16,691 nt of DNA from assembly GCA_964411505.1 (NCBI GenBank), contig CAYPLH010000074.1, positions 1-16,691 of the forward strand, given 5' to 3'. The notes under the pieces were generated by a model. It did no database searches. It was not told the DNA's origin and saw nothing but the letters and a program-made list of their open reading frames with translations. Shown here piece after piece: positions 1 to 7,146 of the stretch. This DNA comes from CAYPLH01 sp964411505. Lineage in GTDB: Bacteria > Bacillota > Clostridia > CAYPLH01 > DUMO01. How positions within the stretch are numbered: position 1 is the stretch's first letter; each line of letters opens with the position of its first letter. Both the position numbers and the translations under genes were made by a program.

Positions 1-2818
1 CAATGTCAGTAGTATATATTGTTTCTGGCTTTGATGTCGGCACAGGCGTTGGTGCAGGCGTTGGTGCAGGCGTTGGTGTTGGCATTGGTGTCGGGGCGGG
101 TGCTGTTGAAATTTCAACAAGATTTGATTCACCTTTCCATATCGCTTGCGCACCTAATGCATCCGCTACAAATCCAAGAGGTACCATTGTTCTGTCTTTG
201 TACAGCATTGCGGGCGAATCCAGCTTTACAGTCTTGTTATTCACCTTGGCAACCTCGCTGCCAATTTGCAGTGAAACAGTTGTGCTACCTTTAACGGCTG
301 TTGCAGTGTATGTTGCTCCATCCCATGCAATAGCAGCTCCTAATGACTCAAAAATAGTGCGCATCGGTACCATGGTGTTGCCGTAAAGAAGGAATGGCAT
401 TGGATCGGATACCATATTTTTTCCGTCAATACTAACCCTAATGTCTTTGTTTTCCTTAATCGGCACCGCTAATGCAGTTACCAACGGTTTGGGATCCGGC
501 ACCGGCTCAGTCAAGCCCTCCAGCGTCCTGTTGCCCCATCCCCATTGCGCCATCCGGTGATAAAAGGTGTCTTCAGATGGTGGGTTTTCTCTGATACCCG
601 GGTGTATATAAAGACCTCCTGTAGTTGCAACATGGAGCTCTCCGGTCAATCTGTTAACGCGAAAAGAGTTACTGTTAGTACTTGCAGGTAGCCCCTTATT
701 CATGTCAATCCATGTTTTACCGCCATCGGGTGATCCATAAAGAATTTCTCCGGTATCTAAGGCTTCGACACGTACATAGATTATTGTATTGCCGTTGCTT
801 GGGTCTTTATCAACTGCGATGTTATCTATTCTCCATCTAACAGAAGTTGTAGGATATCCAAGAATATTAAACTTTGATATTGTGTTTGTTTCGGTATCAA
901 GCTTCATAATATGCTCTTCAGGGTTTGCATTACCTGCCGAGAAGTAGATCACGTGCGGATTGGTCGGATCCACCGCCATCGGCACGAAAACACCTCCGTT
1001 GGATGTGTTCCATCCGGTCCATACGCTTGTTTGTGTTTCGCCTCTGTCTACACTTTTCCAAATTTCAGTTCCTTGGTTTGAAATTGTATAATAAAGAACA
1101 GGTGCTCCATCCACAGCGACCTCAGAAAATGCCGAAATATGTCTCCCGGGAGTTAAGTCAAACCAAGTGAGACCTTTGTCTATGCTCTTTCTGTCTGATG
1201 AATAGGCAATGTTTTCGTCAAACGGATCCCAGCAAGTCCCGGATCTTCTTTTTGAAACATTGTCAACTACTATAACCTCCTGATCATTTATATCCGGTGT
1301 CCAAAAATTATTACAAAGAAGCAATTGTCCGCTTCTCTCGGTACCAATTTGAATAAGGGCATAATCCGGATCGTTTGGATTAATAGCCACTACAAAGCTG
1401 TTGTCGTCACCACCGATTAAATATTTTGCTCTCACCCAACGATCAAAGGTTTCACCATTCATTGAGCGCACACCTACAACATCGTGTAAACCAAGAGCAA
1501 ACTTATCAGGATCGGTTGGATGCTGCCATTGCTGACCTGCCCAACCTTTAAAATGTCTTCCTCCTATACCAAATCCGGGGTCAAAAGTCACTCCGCCATC
1601 CTCGCTATACCATGGGCATGCAACTGCAGAATAGACAAACACATCTGGATTGCTAGGATGCCACTCACCTTTCATCATTGCAGCCGAACCTGCGACACGA
1701 TGAGACGATTCGTCGGTGCCTACATGATTAAAGCTTGATGGTAAAAATTCAACAGTGTCCGAAGTCTTGGGATCATTCGAACTGTAGTACCAACGAATAA
1801 AATCACCGGTCTGATGTCGGTATATCATCACACGAGAAGCATCATGATTTACCATATAATGCATATCCATAGGATGTGTATCGGGGAACGGATTGGCAAT
1901 AGTAGTCCAGCTCGAACCACCGTTTACACTCCGCTTTAGTGCAGTGCCAACCTGCATAATGATAGTACTGCCATCCTCACTGATCCAAGGAGAGCCTTGC
2001 GAAGCACCCTTGCCATCTTCCCCGAAGGGAATAAATACAGGATTCGAAGTGTTAATATCTGAAAAAACACCATTATTCCCGTCAGCATCGCCAGCCTGCA
2101 CCAACAACTTTGTATTGTCATTTGGGAACAGCTTTATTGAGCGAAGCATAGGCCCAAGATTGTCGGGAGTCGCAATCACGTCCCAATTGAACCCTCCATC
2201 GGTTGAACGAAGCAAACGAACACGGCCATCTAGGTCATTGGCATTATTTTTTGAATTATCCGTGATGGCGTACATGGTGGTGCAATAACCAATCTCCGGA
2301 TTGTAGCTTGCCGGATCAATTGCGCAGCCGCGGTTTATACGCAGCCCGTACCCTACTGTATACCCATCATCGGGCGTCCACGTAGGGATCCAGTTAACTC
2401 CGCCGTCTTCCGATAACCACATGGAGCCCTCAGGATGCACACCCTCCCATAGGCGAAGGTTCCTTGCGATAATCCTGTCTGCATTAAAAGGATCGACTTC
2501 AATATAAGCCATTCCATGTGAATGTGTTCGACCATAAGAAACCAGTGTCGACCACGTCTTCCCCATATCAAGACTTACATTCATGTGGCAGCCAACATCG
2601 ATGAAGTGATAAATCCTATCAGGGTCTGAGGGTGCAAATGCAATACTTGATGTAGCCTGCACACCGTCATTCGGCATATGATCAGGATACCATGAATGAG
2701 ACACTCCATAAAGAACAAACTCATCGCCAACTGAAGCTCCTACTCCGACGGACATGAATTGAACAATCATCAATACCAATACCGTCAGAGCACAAATTTT
2801 TTTTGCTTTTTTCACCAT
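1..2818 (-). CDS. Secreted Asp-box (BNR) repeat protein with C-terminal stalk domain, 3' end outside window
   Basis: An uninterrupted frame of 939 codons runs from an ATG at 2818, behind the ribosome site AGGAAGG, to the window edge with no stop. It is therefore 3'-truncated by the window. Residues 1-28 form a signal peptide (basic start, hydrophobic core, cleavage likely after VGVGA). Eight Asp-boxes (S-x-D-x-G-x-T-W) end near residues 89, 143, 212, 304, 412, 552, 596 and 703, for example SLDMGKTW, STDGGFNW and SPDGGKTW. This implies a multi-bladed beta-propeller of the sialidase/GH74/sortilin kind. Residues about 782-902 match a copper amine oxidase N-terminal-like stalk domain (RTMVPLGFVADALGA). 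A Pro/Thr/Ala linker follows, so an anchoring or binding module probably lies beyond the edge. It is the last visible gene of the sugar locus, 117 bp after the glycosidase. Family inference: an extracellular glycan hydrolase or binding protein. The exact enzyme class cannot be assigned. Confidence 0.85.
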   Translation of the reverse strand, partial: MVKKAKKICALTVLVLMIVQFMSVGVGASVGDEFVLYGVSHSWYPDHMPNDGVQATSSIAFAPSDPDRIYHFIDVGCHMNVSLDMGKTWSTLVSYGRTHSHGMAYIEVDPFNADRIIARNLRLWEGVHPEGSMWLSEDGGVNWIPTWTPDDGYTVGYGLRINRGCAIDPASYNPEIGYCTTMYAITDNSKNNANDLDGRVRLLRSTDGGFNWDVIATPDNLGPMLRSIKLFPNDNTKLLVQAGDADGNNGVFSDINTSNPVFIPFGEDGKGASQGSPWISEDGSTIIMQVGTALKRSVNGGSSWTTIANPFPDTHPMDMHYMVNHDASRVMIYRHQTGDFIRWYYSSNDPKTSDTVEFLPSSFNHVGTDESSHRVAGSAAMMKGEWHPSNPDVFVYSAVACPWYSEDGGVTFDPGFGIGGRHFKGWAGQQWQHPTDPDKFALGLHDVVGVRSMNGETFDRWVRAKYLIGGDDNSFVVAINPNDPDYALIQIGTERSGQLLLCNNFWTPDINDQEVIVVDNVSKRRSGTCWDPFDENIAYSSDRKSIDKGLTWFDLTPGRHISAFSEVAVDGAPVLYYTISNQGTEIWKSVDRGETQTSVWTGWNTSNGGVFVPMAVDPTNPHVIYFSAGNANPEEHIMKLDTETNTISKFNILGYPTTSVRWRIDNIAVDKDPSNGNTIIYVRVEALDTGEILYGSPDGGKTWIDMNKGLPASTNSNSFRVNRLTGELHVATTGGLYIHPGIRENPPSEDTFYHRMAQWGWGNRTLEGLTEPVPDPKPLVTALAVPIKENKDIRVSIDGKNMVSDPMPFLLYGNTMVPMRTIFESLGAAIAWDGATYTATAVKGSTTVSLQIGSEVAKVNNKTVKLDSPAMLYKDRTMVPLGFVADALGAQAIWKGESNLVEISTAPAPTPMPTPTPAPTPAPTPVPTSKPETIYTTDI
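42..77 (-). repeat. 12-nt tandem repeat coding for the Pro/Thr/Ala linker
   Basis: Three 12-nt units lie head to tail (plus strand a/gcaggcgttggt) and encode PTPA units on the minus strand. The surrounding linker is further PT/PA repeats. Such linkers join domains in secreted enzymes and vary in length by replication slippage. Confidence 0.75.
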
Positions 2819-2935
2819 ATCAACCTTCCTTTCATTAAACAAAATATTCACATAGCACTTATTCGCGAATTGTCTTCCAAAACGGTAAGCACTTAAGCGA
2901 CCTCCTAATGTGTTTCAAGTATGTTCTTCTACCGG

Positions 2936-4378
2936 TTATAACTGTTTTATTTTACAGTAAAAAACCCCTGTTAAATAATCCTCTGGAACTCTTCGTTCCA
3001 AGCCATTATCACCATCTACAACACATGATTCTTTCTCAGTCCTTTTGCCGTTTGCAGGATTTAACCAGAAGCAATTCCATTCCCCTTTAGGAAGGGAGAG
3101 TCTAATACACCGATTTTCCCTCTTTCCGGTACAATATATCAGCCCGGCGCATATCTGCCTATCTTTAGAACACATGGCCATGGTTTCGTCAATATTTTCT
3201 GATTGTATAACAACTTTATGAAAAGGCTCCATATTCCACGGCTGATAATCAGTGTCTCTAATAAAATCGGTCAAGTGCTTGACGAAATCGAGCTGCTTAA
3301 AAGCCCCCTCAGGTATATTGTCCTTATCAAACCAGCCTGCACCTTTCAGACGGTGATATCGCGAACTGGCTGCTCCCCCAAACAACCTCGTCCAATTAAC
3401 ATCAGGTGAAAGCCGGTTGTAAATTTTCATGCAAGTAATAGGTTTTATATTATCGGTCTTCCTGCAATACTCATAAAATTTGATGAGATTATTCTTTACG
3501 TTTCCTCGAAGGTACTGCGATGCATCAGCAAATCCGTATCGCGTATCATCTATCATATCTTCAATGGTAAAGTTTTCTGTAAAAGAAAACTCACGTGGCA
3601 TCTCACCAGCCAAGAACGGTGCGCCATCCCATATTTCATCAAAATATCTGCGAGTAAAATCCAGCCAATAATCGCTCCATTCCTTCTTTGCCGAGGTCTC
3701 ATTCACCATGCAGTAAATCACATTCGGATAAGGGCTTAATGTGTCCAGCATTTTCCTGACATATTGTTCCTGAAAACGTAATGCTTTCTCATATCCTCCA
3801 TGCGTCACAGTGCGGCAGAATGCTATATCCTTCTTATATGTATCAGGTGGCAGCATATCGCTGCCGGTAAGATCCGGGCTGTTTCCGGGAAAGAAAGGGT
3901 GCGCTCCCCATCTGTCCCCGGGAGATGTTTTATATAAAAGATGGGTTTCAGGCCCGCGCGCAGGTCCGTATAAATCCCAGAACTCAAAGGAAATAATGAT
4001 ATCTCTCTCATATGCATCACGTACCAACTGCTCTAAGCGTTCCCAGAACATAGGGTTTGCTCCGCCGTTTTCTAAGTCCAGACGATACTGCCCACCCTCT
4101 CGGCACCATGGCAAATTGTACATTCTATCATCAAAGCACTTCGGTGAACCCAATGATTCAGTAATAAATGGAGTAATGCGAACAAGATTTCCGCCGACCT
4201 TTGCAAGAAGGTCAAATTCTGTAAGATAATCGTGATCCAGGTTTTGCAGGGAAGTAACCCACCCCTGGTTGCAGCCATATAAGAATAGAGGCTTATTCTT
4301 ATACTGGATGTAAAAAGGATTCTTCTGGTACACCTGTACACGATCTTTTGGTGGTGCAACTTCTTTTAGCTTACTCAT
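2936..4378 (-). CDS. Apiosidase-like (DUF4038/GH140-type) TIM-barrel glycoside hydrolase, cytoplasmic
   Basis: This 480-residue protein has no signal peptide, so it should act in the cytoplasm on imported sugars. The opening (residues 20-40, NPFYIQY...LFLYGCNQGW) resembles the start of DUF4038 barrels. VIYCMVNE near 220-227 is the end-of-beta-4 Asn-Glu typical of clan GH-A acid/base catalysts (N226-E227). KPITCMKIYN (312-321) and the GGAASSRYHR stretch resemble the DUF4038 C-terminal barrel half. The tail from about 385, with GEWNCFWLNPANGKR, resembles the small beta-sandwich that follows these barrels. No obvious Glu nucleophile sits at the usual beta-7 place, where K318 stands, so activity or residue assignment is uncertain. 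The start is supported by AGGGGGA five bases upstream of the ATG. It lies downstream of the permeases and a decayed gene. Substrate unknown; a GH5-like hydrolase is the alternative. Confidence 0.7.
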   Translation of the reverse strand: MSKLKEVAPPKDRVQVYQKNPFYIQYKNKPLFLYGCNQGWVTSLQNLDHDYLTEFDLLAKVGGNLVRITPFITESLGSPKCFDDRMYNLPWCREGGQYRLDLENGGANPMFWERLEQLVRDAYERDIIISFEFWDLYGPARGPETHLLYKTSPGDRWGAHPFFPGNSPDLTGSDMLPPDTYKKDIAFCRTVTHGGYEKALRFQEQYVRKMLDTLSPYPNVIYCMVNETSAKKEWSDYWLDFTRRYFDEIWDGAPFLAGEMPREFSFTENFTIEDMIDDTRYGFADASQYLRGNVKNNLIKFYEYCRKTDNIKPITCMKIYNRLSPDVNWTRLFGGAASSRYHRLKGAGWFDKDNIPEGAFKQLDFVKHLTDFIRDTDYQPWNMEPFHKVVIQSENIDETMAMCSKDRQICAGLIYCTGKRENRCIRLSLPKGEWNCFWLNPANGKRTEKESCVVDGDNGLERRVPEDYLTGVFYCKIKQL

Positions 4379-4466
4379 AAGCTTCCCCCTATCTTAATAA
4401 TTATTTTCTTTTCTTTAAGTAGCTTTGATTTTCATAGAATTTCAAAACTAATAAAGACTTAATTTG

Positions 4467-4756
4467 TTAACAAGCTATATCAGCTAGAAAATAGCTTTCA
4501 CGTATTTCAGGAGAAGTTTCTAATAATCCAGTAGTATGGGGGTACAGATCTATAATGAGCTAATTCCTGTAAGCTCCTTCATGAAATTGCTTCCATGAAA
4601 GATTATTATCATTGTCATCTTGCTCAATACCATCAAACCCAGCAGGCAAAAAACTTAACATGTCCTTAAGTATAAAAGGTTCTGGGGTTTACCTTGCAAA
4701 GATCGCTACCGGCATCAAAAGGTCCCAAAAAGTTTTGAAGTGAAAACCTCAAATGG
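4467..4756 (-). pseudogene. Decayed protein gene between permease and glycosidase
   Basis: No intact gene occupies 4381-4799, but protein-like reading continues across three frames on the minus strand. One segment reads PFEVFTSKLFG, the next GPFDAGSDLCKVNPRTFYT, the next LKDMLSFLPAGFDGIEQDD onward to HEGAYRN. A stop (TAG, 4560-4562) follows, then LIIDLYPHTTGLLETSPEIR to a TAA at 4467-4469. The pieces join with single-base shifts near the T-run of GGGACCTTTTGA and at ACTTAAGG. This looks like a gene broken by at least two frameshifts and a nonsense mutation. The family is not recognised. Its position suggests it was once another enzyme or accessory protein of the sugar operon. Confidence 0.4.
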
Positions 4757-4777
4757 ATAATCTACACGACTTCATAT

Positions 4778-4821
4778 CGCTCCTATCCCTTGATCGCTCC
4801 TATCCCTTGATGGCTCCTATC
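4778..4821. repeat. 17-bp tandem duplication at the permease 3' end
   Basis: Two exact 17-bp units (cgctcctatcccttgat) at 4778-4794 and 4795-4811 are followed by a partial third. The stop codon of the LplC-type permease (4800-4802) falls inside the second unit. The duplication therefore lies at and just past the stop and leaves the protein intact. Confidence 0.85.
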
Positions 4822-5705
4822 ATAACCCCTTTTACAAAATGCTTTTGCACAAAGGGATACATACACATAACAGGCAGAGTTGACACAATTATTAGTGAAT
4901 ATTTCAGCAGCTCCTGCATATCGACATCCTGCCCTGTGACCATTGAATAATCTTCCATCCCTGAGACATCTAATCTGTTCTTAATAAGAATGTCCCTTAG
5001 AACGAGCTGAAGCGGATAAAGCTCTCTTCTGTTTATATACAAAAAAGCTGAAAAGAAGGAATTCCAGTGTCCTACCGCATAAAACAATGTAATAACCGCT
5101 GTAATAGGTTTAGAAAGTGGAACAACTACCTTCCATAAAAACTGAAAATCGGTACATCCGTCTAATTGTGCTGCTTCCAGAAGCTCATCAGGTATATTTG
5201 ATTTATAAAATGTCCTTGTAATAATTACTTCATAAACTCCCAAAGCTCCCGGAATTATCATTACCCATCTAGTGTTTGGCAGCCCTAGTTTTGTGATAAG
5301 CAGATAATTAGGTACTAAACCGGCACCAAATAACATAGTGAAAGAAAAAATAAACATGACAATGTTTCTATGCTTGAAATCCTTCCTAGATAGCGGATAT
5401 GCAGCAAGTATGGTCATCACAATATTTAAAAGAGTACCTGTAACTGTATAAATAATGGTGTTTCTATACCCCATTAAAATATTGCGATCCTGAAAAACGG
5501 CTTTATACCCTTTTAGTGTAAATTCAACAGGCCACAACCAAACTCTGCCTGATATAATAGCAGCCGGTGAGCTAAATGAGGAACTGACAAAGAAAATCAT
5601 AGGATATAAAGTTATTATTAAAAACATCAGTAAAAACCCATCATTTATTAAATAAAACCAGAAATCTTCTTTTAATTTGTTAATTGCCTTTGCACTTTTA
5701 AACAT
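4800..5705 (-). CDS. Carbohydrate ABC transporter permease, LplC/AraQ type
   Basis: This 301-residue inner-membrane permease has about six hydrophobic helices, the first near residues 22-42. It carries the cytoplasmic EAA loop (LLEAAQLDGCTDFQFLWK, about 176-192) that docks the ATPase. The ending, FVKGVMIGAIKG, is typical of LplC/YtcP-type permeases of the oligosaccharide family. The ATG at 5705 is chosen because CAGGAGGG lies about nine bases upstream. A GTG at 5729 would overlap the previous gene and has no ribosome site. Its partner permease ends 18 bp upstream, so the two are co-transcribed and probably translationally coupled. No ATPase is encoded nearby. Members of this family usually share an MsmX-like ATPase encoded elsewhere. 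Confidence 0.93.
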   Translation of the reverse strand: MFKSAKAINKLKEDFWFYLINDGFLLMFLIITLYPMIFFVSSSFSSPAAIISGRVWLWPVEFTLKGYKAVFQDRNILMGYRNTIIYTVTGTLLNIVMTILAAYPLSRKDFKHRNIVMFIFSFTMLFGAGLVPNYLLITKLGLPNTRWVMIIPGALGVYEVIITRTFYKSNIPDELLEAAQLDGCTDFQFLWKVVVPLSKPITAVITLFYAVGHWNSFFSAFLYINRRELYPLQLVLRDILIKNRLDVSGMEDYSMVTGQDVDMQELLKYSLIIVSTLPVMCMYPFVQKHFVKGVMIGAIKG

Positions 5706-5722
5706 ACAATTTATCCCTCCTG

Positions 5723-6730
5723 TCACCACAAGCTGTTTTCAGTTACTTTTTTTGATATTTGATTTACGGTAGAAAGCAGCGCGATGCTAATGATCGAATT
5801 AAAAAGCCCGATGGCAGTAGCAAATGAAAAATCCGCCACTCCCTCTCCTCCAAGACCAACCTTGTATACATAAGTAGAAATAACCTCTGACGTCGGAGTG
5901 TTCAAGTTGTTCTGAAGTAAATATACTTTTTCAAAGCCTACACCCATCATTCTTCCCGTGCGAAGTATCAATAAAATAATAGCTGTTGGTAAAATTCCAG
6001 GAATGTCTATATGGATAATTCTTTGAAATCTGTTTGCACCATCTACAATAGCCGCTTCATGCAGCGTTGAATCTATCGCAGCTAATGCAGCAAGGTATAC
6101 AATTGTTCCCCACCCCGTATTCTGCCATATTCCTGACCAAACATATATGGATTTGAAATATGCAGGAACACCAATATAATTAACCGGCGCCCCTCCAAGC
6201 ATCGTTACTATTTTTGCAAGTATTCCATTTCTTGGGGATAAAAACTGCATCAGCATACCCACCATAACAACTGTAGATATAAAGTGAGGCAGATATGTTG
6301 ATAACTGTACTGTTTTTCTGTACACCGTGCTCCTTGTGCTATTTAATGCAATAGCAAGAATAATTGGAAGCGGAAACCCTGCAGCTAACTGGTATAAATT
6401 GATTCCAATTGTATTTTTCATTACTCTTGGGAAAAAATACGAGTCTGTAAACCTTTTTATATTAGCCAGTCCAACCCACGGACTTCCCCAAATTCCTTTC
6501 GAACCAATAAATCTTTTAAATGCAAGCTGAATCCCATACATAGGCACATATTTAAAAAGAATAATATATAATAAGGGGAGTAAAAGCATCAGCCATAACT
6601 GGTAGCTTTTCCGTATATCTTTTAAAAATGTTCCTTTGTTAAGTGGCAGAGCTTGAATACCATGTTTTGTTAGGCTTTTATCCTTTATAGCTTTGATAAA
6701 GAACCCCTCCTTGTCCAGTCTTAAGTGCAT
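5723..6730 (-). CDS. Carbohydrate ABC transporter permease, LplB type (start uncertain)
   Basis: This is the partner permease of the same transporter. LWLMLLLPLLYIILFKYVPMYG is the conserved first helix of LplB-type proteins. The EAA loop is LHEAAIVDGANRFQRIIHID, and about six helices are visible. The 5' end is problematic. The frame is open to a TTG at 6811, and the only conventional ATG before the first helix is at 6730, with no ribosome site. I give that ATG. However, a very strong AAGGAGGGG (6704-6712) sits six bases before an in-frame ATC at 6695-6697. Starting there would give a normal-length protein of about 324 residues. The true start may therefore be a non-standard ATC or a mutated ATG. 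The gene lies after the regulator and immediately before the second permease. Confidence 0.9.
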   Translation of the reverse strand: MHLRLDKEGFFIKAIKDKSLTKHGIQALPLNKGTFLKDIRKSYQLWLMLLLPLLYIILFKYVPMYGIQLAFKRFIGSKGIWGSPWVGLANIKRFTDSYFFPRVMKNTIGINLYQLAAGFPLPIILAIALNSTRSTVYRKTVQLSTYLPHFISTVVMVGMLMQFLSPRNGILAKIVTMLGGAPVNYIGVPAYFKSIYVWSGIWQNTGWGTIVYLAALAAIDSTLHEAAIVDGANRFQRIIHIDIPGILPTAIILLILRTGRMMGVGFEKVYLLQNNLNTPTSEVISTYVYKVGLGGEGVADFSFATAIGLFNSIISIALLSTVNQISKKVTENSLW

Positions 6731-6825
6731 TTGCTTAAAATTTGTTTTACTTAAAATTTCAGGCGAGTTTTTAAATTCGCTTGAACTAAGTTGTAATACC
6801 AAAGATATCAATTGAAATCATGATT

Positions 6826-6957
6826 AAATGTTACCACGAATCATAATTAGAAGTATAGGGACAGTTAAGAATTGCGGGTGACAATTAGTGAAGTCAACGA
6901 AATTAATTCGAGGTTACAGACAGCGGGACTATTTGTACATACAACACAAATAGTCCC
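6826..6957 (+). repeat. Dispersed repeat copy A with terminal hairpin
   Basis: The stretch 6826-6867 is closely similar to 11870-11910, sharing aaatgtta.cacgaatca and gtatagggacagtta. It is followed by a perfect 11-bp inverted repeat, gggactatttg at 6925-6935 and caaatagtccc at 6947-6957. Copy B has the same layout of conserved block then GGGAC-stem hairpin. It lies in the 0.33-kb gap between the regulator and the LplB-type permease, which otherwise shows no gene. A miniature transposable element or a relic of IS ends is likely. It could interrupt or modulate transcription between the two genes. Confidence 0.5.
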
Positions 6958-7146
6958 ATTGTCTATGCTAATTATTCCCCCAAAAGTGAGTTGAACACGC
7001 CTTCGCACAAAATAATATATACTGCCGATTAAATCGTTCGAACACGATATATTGTATGTGAAGCTCAACTAATATACTTTTTGGGTATTAATCATATGAT
7101 TGCATGAAATATAGTAACATCTGCCTTTTTTTAAAAAATTTCACAC

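Noticed and set aside
3..386. Plus-strand Gly/Val/Ala-rich ORF
   Set aside because: It is the reverse reading of the Pro/Thr linker and stalk domain of the large minus-strand gene, which has signal peptide, Asp-boxes and a ribosome site.
2840..2907. AGGAGG followed by a 14-codon GTG-started frame on the minus strand in the gap before the Asp-box gene
   Set aside because: Very short, with no recognisable content; the Asp-box gene has its own AGGAAGG. Kept only as a possible leader.
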